DNA of 64,000 nucleotides from JAEUMD01 sp050250815 (lineage in GTDB: Bacteria > Pseudomonadota > Alphaproteobacteria > Rhizobiales > Hyphomicrobiaceae), in NCBI GenBank assembly GCA_050250815.1, contig JBFWNY010000003.1, forward strand, positions 109,302 to 173,301, written 5' to 3'. The notes beneath the pieces were generated by a model. The model searched no databases. It saw nothing but the letters and a program-made list of their open reading frames with translations, and was not told the origin of the DNA. Both the position numbers and the translations under genes were made by a program. Positions 42,504 to 50,921 of the stretch are shown here, in pieces (the first letter of the stretch is position 1; each line of letters opens with the position of its first letter).

Positions 42504-43781
42504 ATGACCAAGGCCCTCGACGGGATCAAGATACTCGACTTCACGCACGTCCAGTCCGGGCCGACGTGCACGCAGCTGCTCGCATGGTTCGGCGCCGATG
42601 TGATCAAGGTCGAGCGGCCCGGCGAGGGCGACGCCACGCGCAAGCAGCTCGTCGACGTGCCCGGCGCCGACAGCCTCTATTTCACCATGCTCAACCACAA
42701 CAAGCGCTCGATCACGATCGACACCAAGAACAAGCGCGGCAAGGAGATCCTGGAGCGGCTCATCAAGACGTGCGACGTGCTGGTCGAAAACTTCGCTCCC
42801 GGCGCGCTCGATCGCATGGGCTTTTCCTGGGAACGGGTGCAGCAGCTCAACCCGCGCATGATCATGGCCTCGGTGAAAGGCTTCGGCCCGGGCAAGTACG
42901 AGGACTGCAAGGTCTACGAGAACGTGGCGCAGTGCGCCGGCGGCTCGGCGTCGACCACCGGCTTTGTCGATGGCCCGCCGCTGGTCACCGGCGCGCAGAT
43001 CGGCGATAGCGGCACCGGTCTCCATCTGGCGCTCGGCATCGTCACCGCGCTCTATCAGCGCGAGCGCTCCGGCCGCGGCCAGCGCGTGCTGGCGCCGATG
43101 CAGGATGGCGTGCTCAATCTCTGCCGCGTCAAGTTGCGCGACCAGCAGCGCCTCAAGGCTGGCCCACTCAGGGAGTATTCGCAATTCGGCGAGGGCGTCC
43201 CCTTCGGCGAAGCGACCCCACGCGCGGGCAACGACTCGGGCGGCGGACAGCCCGGCCGCATCCTCAAGTGCAAGGGCTGGGAGACCGATCCCAACGCCTA
43301 CACGTACTTCATCACCCAGGCCGCGGCCTGGGAGAAGGTCTGCGACGTCATTGGCGAGCCGGAATGGAAGACGAAGCCGGGCTACGCCAAGCCGGCCGAG
43401 CGTCTCGACAAGCTCAACCACATCTTCGAGCGGATCGAGCAGTGGACGATGACCAAGACCAAGTACGAGGTCATGGACATCTGTAACCCGCTCGACATTC
43501 CGGTCGGCCCGATCCTGTCGATGAAGGACCTGGCCGAGGACGAGGGCCTGCGCGCCACCGGCACCATCGTCGAGGTCGATCACCCAAAGCGCGGACCGTA
43601 CCTGTCGGTCGGCTGCCCCATCAAAATGTCGGACTCACCCGTCGAGGTGACACGCTCGCCCTTGCTGGGCGAGCACACCGACGAGATCCTGCGCGAGGTT
43701 CTGGGCTATTCCGCCGATGACGTGCAGGCGCTCAAGGAAGCCGGCGCCACCGCGCCCGCCAAGAAGATCGCCGCCGAGTAG
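42504..43781 (+). CDS. frc: Formyl-CoA:oxalate CoA-transferase
   Basis: A class III (CaiB/BaiF) CoA-transferase of 425 residues that moves CoA from formyl-CoA to oxalate. It parallels Oxalobacter Frc along its length: LDFTHVQSGPTCTQ, SLYFTMLNHNKRS, VYENVAQCAGGSA, the catalytic Asp168 (QIGDSGTG) matching Asp169, MQDGVLNLCRVKLRDQQRL and LKCKGWETD. The flexible tetraglycine loop is SGGGQ here rather than GGGGQ. The substrate could be a related acid given the unusual neighbouring lyase. AGGA lies before the ATG. Confidence 0.92.
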   Translation: MTKALDGIKILDFTHVQSGPTCTQLLAWFGADVIKVERPGEGDATRKQLVDVPGADSLYFTMLNHNKRSITIDTKNKRGKEILERLIKTCDVLVENFAPGALDRMGFSWERVQQLNPRMIMASVKGFGPGKYEDCKVYENVAQCAGGSASTTGFVDGPPLVTGAQIGDSGTGLHLALGIVTALYQRERSGRGQRVLAPMQDGVLNLCRVKLRDQQRLKAGPLREYSQFGEGVPFGEATPRAGNDSGGGQPGRILKCKGWETDPNAYTYFITQAAAWEKVCDVIGEPEWKTKPGYAKPAERLDKLNHIFERIEQWTMTKTKYEVMDICNPLDIPVGPILSMKDLAEDEGLRATGTIVEVDHPKRGPYLSVGCPIKMSDSPVEVTRSPLLGEHTDEILREVLGYSADDVQALKEAGATAPAKKIAAE

Positions 43782-43869
43782 GAGCCCGTATCTGGCCGGC
43801 TCCGCCGGTGCCTGCTTGCCATCATCATCAGCCTAAGCTGCCCGGCTTCGCCGGACGGGGAGGAAAATC

Positions 43870-44805
43870 ATGCGCATCGTTGTCCACGGACAGGAGGCCT
43901 TCGGCAAGGCCGTGCTGGAGCGGCTCATCGAGCGCGGCGAGAACGTGGTTGCAGTCTTCTGCGCTCCGGACAAGGCCGGCAAGGCGAAGGACCCGCTTGC
44001 CGAACTCGCCGCCGAAAAGGGGCTGCCCGTGCACCAGCCCACGTCCTGGAAGACGCCGGAGGCGCTGGAGCTGATGCGCTCCTTCCAGCCGGACGTCTGC
44101 ATGATGGCCTACGTGACGCTGTTCGTGCCCCAACCGGTGCTCGATGCACCAACCTACGGCACCTTCCAATATCACCCCTCACTGCTGCCTCTTCACCGCG
44201 GTCCCTCCGCCATCTCATGGCCTATAGCCATGGGCAAGACGCATACCGGGCTGTCGATTTTCTGGCCCGACGAAGGCTTGGATGAAGGGCCTATCCTGCT
44301 GCAGAAGGAATGCGACATCGGCCCCGACGAGACGCTGGGCGACGTCTATTTCAAGAAGCTCTTCCCGCTGGGTGTCGATGCGATGATCGAGGGTCTTGAC
44401 CTCGTGCGCGCGGGCACTGCACCCAAGATCCCGCAGGACCACTCCAAGGCCACCTACGAATACCGCTTCAAGAAGGAGTTAGCCGAGATCGATTGGGCGA
44501 AGTCGGCTGCCGAGGTTTACAATCTCATCCGCGCGGTCAACCCTGCGCCGGCGGCATGGAGCGCCTTCAAGGGAGCACGTTTCGACATCTTCGATTCTCG
44601 AAAGGTTGACGGCTCGGGCCGGCCGGGTGAAATCCTGTCCATCACGGACGACGGCATGACGATTGCCGCAGGTGGCGGCGGCATCCTCGTCAAGCGCGCG
44701 CGTGCGGCGGGCGGCGCCAAGACCACGGCCGGCGAGTTCGCCGCCTCGACCGGACTGAAGACCGGCGACATACTCGACGCACCGGCGAAGAAGACGCCGG
44801 TCTGA
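43870..44805 (+). CDS. Stand-alone 10-formyl-THF hydrolase/formyltransferase domain protein (ALDH1L1-N-like)
   Basis: 311 residues. The N-terminal half resembles the hydrolase domain of 10-formyltetrahydrofolate dehydrogenase more than Met-tRNA formyltransferase: MRIVVHGQEAFGKAV, QYHPSLLPLHRGPSAISWPI and SIFWPDEGLDEGPILLQKEC. Catalytic His102 and Asp138 correspond to His106 and Asp142 of ALDH1L1. The third position (Asn in Met-tRNA formyltransferase) is Gln100. A C-terminal FMT-like domain follows; there is no aldehyde dehydrogenase part. It lies between frc and formate-THF ligase, so it may move formyl groups between folate and formate or CoA. GGGGAGG lies before the ATG. Confidence 0.8.
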   Translation: MRIVVHGQEAFGKAVLERLIERGENVVAVFCAPDKAGKAKDPLAELAAEKGLPVHQPTSWKTPEALELMRSFQPDVCMMAYVTLFVPQPVLDAPTYGTFQYHPSLLPLHRGPSAISWPIAMGKTHTGLSIFWPDEGLDEGPILLQKECDIGPDETLGDVYFKKLFPLGVDAMIEGLDLVRAGTAPKIPQDHSKATYEYRFKKELAEIDWAKSAAEVYNLIRAVNPAPAAWSAFKGARFDIFDSRKVDGSGRPGEILSITDDGMTIAAGGGGILVKRARAAGGAKTTAGEFAASTGLKTGDILDAPAKKTPV

Positions 44806-44843
44806 CACAACAAGAACACTGCACAGGCAGGCTGGAGGAGCAC

Positions 44844-46520
44844 ATGGTCGTCAAGTCGGATATCGAGATTGCCCGCGAGGCCAAGATGAGGCCGATCGCG
44901 GAGGTGGGTGCCAAGGTTGGCGTGCCTGCCGACGCACTGCTGAACTACGGACCGTACAAGGCCAAGATCTCGTTCGACTTCATCGAGCGCCTCAAGGACC
45001 GCAAGGACGGCAAGCTCATCCTTGTCACGGCCATCAGCCCAACGCCCGCCGGCGAAGGCAAGACGACCACCACGGTCGGCCTGGGTGACGGCCTCAACCG
45101 CATCGGCAAGAAGGCGATGATGTGCCTGCGCGAGCCTTCGCTCGGGCCCTGCTTCGGTGTCAAGGGCGGTGCAGCCGGCGGCGGGTATGCGCAGGTCGTG
45201 CCCATGGAGGACATCAACCTCCACTTCACCGGCGACTTCCATGCCATCACATCGGCCCACAACCTGCTGGCCGCGCTCATCGATAATCACATCTACTGGG
45301 GCAATGCGCTTGGGCTCGACGCACGGCGCATCGGCTGGAAGCGCGTGCTTGACATGAACGACCGCGCCCTGCGCTCGATCGTCAACTCGCTGGGCGGCAC
45401 CGCCAACGGCTTCCCGCGCGAGGACGGCTTCGACATCACGGTGGCCTCGGAGGTCATGGCAATCCTCTGCCTGTCGATGGACCTCAAGGATCTCGAACGG
45501 CGGCTGGGCAACATCGTCGTCGGCTACACGCGCGACAAGAGCGCGGTTCGCGCCCGCGAGCTCAAGGGCGACGGCGCCATGACGGTGCTGCTCAAGGACG
45601 CCATGATGCCCAACATGGTCCAGACGCTGCAGAACAACCCCGTATTCATTCACGGCGGACCGTTCGCCAACATCGCCCATGGCTGCAACTCGGTGCTCGC
45701 GACCAAGACGGCCCTGAAGCTCGCCGACTTCGTCGTTACCGAAGCCGGATTCGGTGCTGACCTTGGCGCCGAGAAGTTCTTCGACATCAAATGCCGCAAG
45801 GCCGGTCTCAGCCCGGCGGCGGCGGTCATCGTCGCGACCGTCCGCGCGCTCAAGATGCACGGTGGTGTCGCCAAGGACGATCTCAAGGCCGAGAACCCGG
45901 TTGCCGTCGCCAAGGGCTGCGAGAACCTGAAGCGTCACATCGAGAACGTGCGCAAGTTCGGCGTGCCGCCGGTGGTCGCCGTCAACCGTTTCATCACCGA
46001 CACCGATGCCGAGATCGCCGAGGTGATGAAGGCGGCCGAGAGCATGGGAACCAAGGCGTTCATGTGCTCGCACTGGGCCGACGGCGGCAAGGGAACCGAA
46101 GAACTCGCCAAGCACGTGGCCGAACTCGCGGGCTCGGGCCAGGCCTCCTTCAAGCCGCTTTATCCCGACGACATGTCGCTGCGCGACAAGGTGAAGACCG
46201 TGGCCACCGAGATCTACCGCGCGGCCGACATCTCGTGCGACGCAACGGTCGAGGCGCGCTTCAAGGAACTGGAGGCGGCGGGCTTCGGCAAGCTGCCCGT
46301 GTGCATGGCCAAGACACAGTATTCGTTCTCGACCAACCCCAACCTGCGCGGCGCGCCAACGGGGCACGTCGTGCCCGTGCGCGAACTGCGGCTGTCGGCG
46401 GGTGCGGAGTTCATCGTCGTCATTACCGGCGAGATCATGACCATGCCGGGCCTGCCGCGTGTGCCTTCTGCCGAGGCCATCCGCATGAACGACAAGGGCC
46501 AGATCGAAGGGCTGTTCTGA
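44844..46520 (+). CDS. fhs: Formate-tetrahydrofolate ligase
   Basis: ATP-dependent synthesis of 10-formyl-THF from formate, 558 residues. The nucleotide loop is TPAGEGKTTTTVGL; EPSLGPCFGVKGGAAGGGYAQV and DINLHFTGDFHAI are hallmark segments. GGAGGAG lies immediately before the ATG, 38 bases after the formyltransferase-like gene. It can run in reverse, releasing formate with ATP gain. It links formate made in this locus to serine, purine and methionine synthesis. Confidence 0.97.
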   Translation: MVVKSDIEIAREAKMRPIAEVGAKVGVPADALLNYGPYKAKISFDFIERLKDRKDGKLILVTAISPTPAGEGKTTTTVGLGDGLNRIGKKAMMCLREPSLGPCFGVKGGAAGGGYAQVVPMEDINLHFTGDFHAITSAHNLLAALIDNHIYWGNALGLDARRIGWKRVLDMNDRALRSIVNSLGGTANGFPREDGFDITVASEVMAILCLSMDLKDLERRLGNIVVGYTRDKSAVRARELKGDGAMTVLLKDAMMPNMVQTLQNNPVFIHGGPFANIAHGCNSVLATKTALKLADFVVTEAGFGADLGAEKFFDIKCRKAGLSPAAAVIVATVRALKMHGGVAKDDLKAENPVAVAKGCENLKRHIENVRKFGVPPVVAVNRFITDTDAEIAEVMKAAESMGTKAFMCSHWADGGKGTEELAKHVAELAGSGQASFKPLYPDDMSLRDKVKTVATEIYRAADISCDATVEARFKELEAAGFGKLPVCMAKTQYSFSTNPNLRGAPTGHVVPVRELRLSAGAEFIVVITGEIMTMPGLPRVPSAEAIRMNDKGQIEGLF

Positions 46521-46578
46521 GAGCACGGCCACCGGCGCGGCTTCCTAGCCGCTCGATAGAGAATCCTGGAAACGCAGA

Positions 46579-46615
46579 GAAGGCCCTCGCGCGGAGTTCA
46601 CCGCCGGGGGCCTTC
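46579..46615. terminator. Hairpin between convergent fhs and antiporter genes
   Basis: GAAGGCCC pairs with GGGCCTTC and an inner GCGG/CCGC stem extends it. It lies between two convergent stops and could serve both; the following bases are not clearly T-rich. Confidence 0.5.
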
Positions 46616-46646
46616 GCCATCCAGCAGCGTAGCCGGAGTTCCGGTG

Positions 46647-48116
46647 TCAGCCCTGCTGCTCTTCCTGCTGCTGCTTGCGCGACGTTGCACTGGCCGGCAC
46701 GGTTGCGTTGGCCTTCTCGGTCGAGGCAGCTTCCGCCTCCGCGCGCTTGGCCTCCGCTTCGCGCTTGCGCGTCTCCGCACGCATGCGGCGCATATCGATG
46801 GTGCGCCGGGCATAAGCCTGCAGCAGCGCGGGATGGCCGACGAGACGGCGCGTGACGAAGAAGCCATCGGACAGCGCCTTCTGCACGCGCGTCAGGTCCT
46901 CGACCTCGCCGGAGTAGGCGTGGACGAGAGCGAGCTTGAGGCTCTCGATGCCGGTCTGCGAAGCCGCGTGCACGCGCTTGACGCCACCCATCCACAACGG
47001 GCTCAGCAGCAGCGACAGCACGATCACCGAGATGGCGAGCTTGTAGCCGACCGGATCGAGCACGTTGTTGGCGAGGCCGACCGCCGCCAGAACGAATGAA
47101 AACTCGCCGATCTGGCCAATGATAAATCCGGCCTGGTAGGCATCCGTCCACGACAACCCCACCGCGCGCAGAATGGCAATGTTGGCGAGCGATTTGACGA
47201 TGAGCACACCGAGCACGAACAGAGTGACGAGGCCAAGGTTCGCCAGGATGAAGTTTACGTCCAGCAGCAGGCCGATAGCGACGAAGAACAGCACCATCAG
47301 TACGCCCTGGATGGGCTCCATCGCCGAGATGGCCTCGCCGCGCAGCGTCGTCTTGCCGATGAAAAGGCCGGCGAGGAATGCGCCGTAGGCAGGCGAGAAG
47401 CCAAGCACACCCGAGAAGGTCGCCGCCGAGCAGCAGACGGCAAGCGCCGTCAACGTGACGAGTTCGACCCGACCCAGAATGTGCTGCTGGAAGGGAAAGT
47501 TGACTTTGCCGCGCGGGCCCAGCACGCCGATGAACAAAGCCATGCCGCCGACGGCGAGTGCCAGAGTGACGACGGTCGTCGGTTCGAAGGCCATGCCCTC
47601 GCTCCAGGAACTCGCCATGATGAGCATCGGCACGATGGCGATGTCCTGCGCGATCATGATGGCGACCACGATGCGCCCCAGCTCGCTGCGCAGCTCGCCG
47701 ATATCCTCCAGAATCTTCAACGCCACCGCCGTCGACGACATGGTGACGACGAAGGCGAGCAGCAGCATCTGCTGCACGCTCCAGCCGAGTGTCACGCCGA
47801 ACAGCGCCATGGCGGCCACGGCGAGCGAAAGCTGGCCGATCACGGTCAGAACAGCGGGCTTGAGATCGGCGATGAAGGCCTTGAGCGAAATCTCCATGCC
47901 GACGAGGAAGAGCAGGAACAGAACACCCAATTCCGCCACCAGCGGAACGGCCTCCACGCGCGGCACGAAGCCGATGACCGTGGGTCCCAAGGCCACACCG
48001 GCCAGAATGTAGCCGACCATGGGAGGCTGCTTCAGCCGGACCATGAGCAGGCCCATGCCGACCGCGACCAGGGTCAGGATCGCAATCGCCAGCAGGTGTG
48101 GAATTTGCTCGTTCAT
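46647..48116 (-). CDS. CPA2-family monovalent cation:proton antiporter (KefB-like)
   Basis: 489 residues with twelve to thirteen membrane helices up to about 385. The CPA2 pattern is present: PPMVGYILAGVALGP, ELGVLFLLFLVGMEI, TMSSTAVALKILED and IIGQIGEFSFVLAAVGL. No TrkA-N domain follows; instead there is an extended cytoplasmic tail of about 100 residues ending in a Lys/Ala/Glu/Gln-rich segment likely to be helical. Potassium or sodium efflux is likely. Confidence 0.88.
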   Translation of the reverse strand: MNEQIPHLLAIAILTLVAVGMGLLMVRLKQPPMVGYILAGVALGPTVIGFVPRVEAVPLVAELGVLFLLFLVGMEISLKAFIADLKPAVLTVIGQLSLAVAAMALFGVTLGWSVQQMLLLAFVVTMSSTAVALKILEDIGELRSELGRIVVAIMIAQDIAIVPMLIMASSWSEGMAFEPTTVVTLALAVGGMALFIGVLGPRGKVNFPFQQHILGRVELVTLTALAVCCSAATFSGVLGFSPAYGAFLAGLFIGKTTLRGEAISAMEPIQGVLMVLFFVAIGLLLDVNFILANLGLVTLFVLGVLIVKSLANIAILRAVGLSWTDAYQAGFIIGQIGEFSFVLAAVGLANNVLDPVGYKLAISVIVLSLLLSPLWMGGVKRVHAASQTGIESLKLALVHAYSGEVEDLTRVQKALSDGFFVTRRLVGHPALLQAYARRTIDMRRMRAETRKREAEAKRAEAEAASTEKANATVPASATSRKQQQEEQQG

Positions 48117-48213
48117 ATCGCCGCGTCGAGAGTGCTCAAGTTGGCGGAAAGCTTAACGCAAGCGGCGGCGGATTGACAGTCGCCGGGCTATGCGGCCAGC
48201 GCCATGTGCAGCA

Positions 48214-49188
48214 CTATTCCCTCGATTTCTCAAGGTCTCTCGCTTGCCACCCTGCTTGTGGATCGCGCGCCAGGGCGCGGCGTGCAGCATCACAATCCGC
48301 CGCCATCTGCGCCTTCAGCGCATCGATGTCTTCGAACCTTCTGTCAGCTCGGATGAAGTCGACGAATTCGACCTCGATCTCACGCCCATAGAGGTCGCCG
48401 TCGAAATCGAGAAGAAACACCTCTAGCATCGGCGCGCCGTCGTCGAAGGTCGGCCGCGTCCCCAGGTAGGCGGCTCCCTCATGGCGACTGCCGCCGGTCA
48501 GCACCCACACCGCATATATTCCGTGGGCCAGTGCCGTGCCCCGGTCCAATGCAATGTTGGCCGTGGGAAAGCCCAAGCCGGTGCCACGCCGTGCCCCACC
48601 GACCACCGTGCCAACCACGGCCCAGTGCGTGCCCAGCGCGGCATTGGCATGGCGGATGTCGCCCTGCGCAAGCTTCAGGCGGATGGCGGTTGAAGAGAAC
48701 ACCTCGCCAGCCTCCGCAACCGGCTCGACAACGGTGACGCCGAAGCCGTGCTCGCGACCTCCCGCCTGCATGGTCTGCGGATTGCCCGACCGACCCTTGC
48801 CGAAGAAGAAGTCGTACCCGATGACGACGTGGCACGGTGCCAGCGCGGCGGCGATCGCCCGCGCGATGAAGTCTGTCGCGGACATCGCCGCCAGGCCGGC
48901 GTCGAACGTCTTCACGACGACGAAGTCGAGGCCCAACTCGTCGAAGCGGCGCAACTTGAGCGGCAGCGGCGTCAGCCGGAAGTGGGGCTCGTCGGGCTGA
49001 AAGAACTCGCGCGGGTGCGGCTCGAACACCATCACGCCTGCCGCGGCATTGCCCATCGCCCGGGCGTGCTGGCGTGCCGCTGTCAGAAGCGCCTGATGGC
49101 CGCGATGGACGCCATCGAAATTTCCGATGGCCAGCGCACCACCCTTGACGTCCGCTGGCACGGCGCCGCCGTCCATCACCACCTGCAT
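48214..49188 (-). CDS. ribF: Bifunctional riboflavin kinase / FAD synthetase
   Basis: Makes FMN then FAD. The N-terminal nucleotidyltransferase domain has GNFDGVHRGHQALL and GYDFFFGKGRSG. The C-terminal riboflavin kinase domain has RRGTGLGFPTANIALD and YLGTRPTF, with LEVFLLDFDGDLYG. 324 residues, usual for RibF. GAGGAGG lies eight bases before the ATG. It is upstream of the antiporter gene on the same strand. Confidence 0.96.
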   Translation of the reverse strand: MQVVMDGGAVPADVKGGALAIGNFDGVHRGHQALLTAARQHARAMGNAAAGVMVFEPHPREFFQPDEPHFRLTPLPLKLRRFDELGLDFVVVKTFDAGLAAMSATDFIARAIAAALAPCHVVIGYDFFFGKGRSGNPQTMQAGGREHGFGVTVVEPVAEAGEVFSSTAIRLKLAQGDIRHANAALGTHWAVVGTVVGGARRGTGLGFPTANIALDRGTALAHGIYAVWVLTGGSRHEGAAYLGTRPTFDDGAPMLEVFLLDFDGDLYGREIEVEFVDFIRADRRFEDIDALKAQMAADCDAARRALARDPQAGWQARDLEKSRE

Positions 49189-49271
49189 TGTTGCGGCCTC
49201 CTCGCACCTCCCGGCCTAGCGGCGACCGTGCCGTGACCCGAGGAAGGCATGGCCGCTTCGCAGAGGTTGCG

Positions 49272-49700
49272 TCAAGCCTTCGAGGGCACCATCAGCATCG
49301 CCTCGCCGACGAGGACCGGCTTGTCGCTGACCGCGCAGACGCAGTCGAATTTAACGCGCCGCTTCTCGGGGATGATTTCGGTGACCTTGACCGTCGTGAC
49401 GACCGTGTCGCCGATCTTGACCGGCGCCTTGAAAGCGAGCGACTGCGACATGTAGATGGCACCGGGGCCGGGCAGCTGCATGCCGAAGACGGCAGAGATA
49501 TAGGCTGCCGACAGCATGCCATGCGCGATGCGCTCCTTGAACATCGTGCCAGCGGCATAAGCGGCGTCGAGGTGTACGGGGTTGCGATCGCCGGAAACCT
49601 CGGCGAAGGCGACGATATCGGCCTCCGATACGGTCTTCGACAGCGATGACTCCATGCCGACCTTGAGATCCTCGATGAAATAGCCCTTGGCGGCCGCCAT
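49272..49700 (-). CDS. MaoC-like (R)-specific enoyl-CoA hydratase
   Basis: 142 residues from the ATG at 49700. A hotdog-fold hydratase 2 with the catalytic Asp and His in VSGDRNPVHLDAAYA and the following SA/GM segment RIAHGMLSAAYISA. PhaJ-type enzymes hydrate trans-2-enoyl-CoA to (R)-3-hydroxyacyl-CoA, supplying polyhydroxyalkanoate synthesis or fatty-acid routes. It lies 83 bases upstream of ribF on the same strand. Confidence 0.9.
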   Translation of the reverse strand: MAAAKGYFIEDLKVGMESSLSKTVSEADIVAFAEVSGDRNPVHLDAAYAAGTMFKERIAHGMLSAAYISAVFGMQLPGPGAIYMSQSLAFKAPVKIGDTVVTTVKVTEIIPEKRRVKFDCVCAVSDKPVLVGEAMLMVPSKA

Positions 49701-50023
49701 TGCTTCGGTCCCTTCTTCTGTTGCCGACGAAAACACAGCGCGACGGTCTATCCGGCGCTGTCGCCCTGCGTTGCCAGCGGCACCCTACCGGCCACCCCTT
49801 TGCACCGCAATGTGATTGTTGCACCGCCATAATCCGACGTTCGACCGATCCGCAGCACATCGAAGAGCGCGCATGGTGTACAATGTGAGGCCGTCGCTTG
49901 GCGCGATTGCACATCGGCGGTTGCACTGGCCCATCGGCCGGAGCTATAAGCGCTCGAATCCCCCAATCCACCCGACTGCCCCCCTCGCGTGCTGCCCGCC
50001 GCGAAGGACAGGAGAACGCCATC
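49701..50023. other. 323-base divergent region, maoC / trcR
   Basis: No gene seen. It must carry the promoters of both neighbours; the stretch ATTGTGATTGTTGCACCGCC near 49809 is the least GC-rich part. No operator recognised. Confidence 0.4.
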
Positions 50024-50878
50024 ATGAGTGACCGCAAACCGCTGATGCCCAAAGCGACCGCCGTCTGGCTGGTCGAGAACACCGCGCTCACATTCGAGCA
50101 GATCGCGGATTTCTGCGACCTCCACGTCCTGGAGGTCAAAGGCATCGCCGACGGCGACGTGGCCCAGGGCATCCGTGGCCTCGACCCGATCACACGCGGG
50201 CAGCTGACACGCGAGGAAATCGAGGCAGCCGAGCAGGACGCCGGCCGCAAGCTGCGCCTCGCCGAAACCAAGGTGGTGGTGCCGCAGGTCAAGCGCCCGC
50301 GCTACACGCCGGTCTCGCGCCGCCACGAGCGCCCCAATGCCGTGCTCTGGTTGCTGCGCAACCATCCCGAACTCAAGGACAGCCAGATCATGCGTCTGGT
50401 CGGCACCACCAAGCAGACGATCGCGCAGATCCGCGACCGCTCGCACTGGAACTCGGCCAATCTGTCGCCTGCCGATCCCGTCACCCTGGGCATCTGCTCG
50501 CAGATCGATCTCGACGCCGAGGTGAAGAAGGCCGCTCGCCGCGTCGAGCGCGAGCGCAAGGCCCTTGGTCTCGACGCGGAGAAGGCCGGCACGCTGTTGC
50601 CGACAGAGGAGACGACCGCCGGGCGACCGATGGCGCAGATCCTCGGGCCGAAGCCCGCCGAAGAGCACATCGAGTCGGAGGCCGAAGAGCAAGCCCGCGT
50701 CTTCGCACGCCTCAAGCAGATGTCAGGTGGCCGCGACGCCGAAGAGGAAGCCGACGACGAAGTCGCCGATGAGGAGGCCGAGGCCGCCGAGGACACTGGC
50801 AACGTCGCCGAAAGCGGCGAAGCTGAACCCGCCGACGCAGGGCCCGACGATGCAGAGAGCGAAGAGGGTCGGCAGTAG
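50024..50878 (+). CDS. trcR: DUF1013-family cell cycle transcriptional regulator (TrcR-like)
   Basis: 284 residues. The N-terminal two thirds match the alphaproteobacteria-specific DUF1013/TrcR family: LMPKATAVWLVENTALTFEQIADFCDLH (helix-turn-helix-like), RHERPNAVLWLLRNHPELKDSQIMRLVGTTKQTIAQIRDRSHWN (second DNA-binding-like unit) and PADPVTLGLCSQ-type PVTLGICSQIDLD. The last 60 residues are an acidic low-complexity tail of Glu, Asp and Ala. AGGAG lies nine bases before the ATG. In Caulobacter the family is tied to cell-cycle control. Confidence 0.9.
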   Translation: MSDRKPLMPKATAVWLVENTALTFEQIADFCDLHVLEVKGIADGDVAQGIRGLDPITRGQLTREEIEAAEQDAGRKLRLAETKVVVPQVKRPRYTPVSRRHERPNAVLWLLRNHPELKDSQIMRLVGTTKQTIAQIRDRSHWNSANLSPADPVTLGICSQIDLDAEVKKAARRVERERKALGLDAEKAGTLLPTEETTAGRPMAQILGPKPAEEHIESEAEEQARVFARLKQMSGGRDAEEEADDEVADEEAEAAEDTGNVAESGEAEPADAGPDDAESEEGRQ

Positions 50879-50921
50879 CCGGCTTTCGTGGCTGCGGTTC
50901 GAACGTGAGCCCGAACCGGGC

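Noticed and set aside
43870..44805. Methionyl-tRNA formyltransferase (fmt)
   Set aside because: Closer to the formyl-THF hydrolase domain in the active-site segments, with Gln instead of Asn, and not next to def.
44517..46532. 671-residue open frame opposite fhs
   Set aside because: Shadow of formate-THF ligase; composition typical of antisense translation and no ribosome site.
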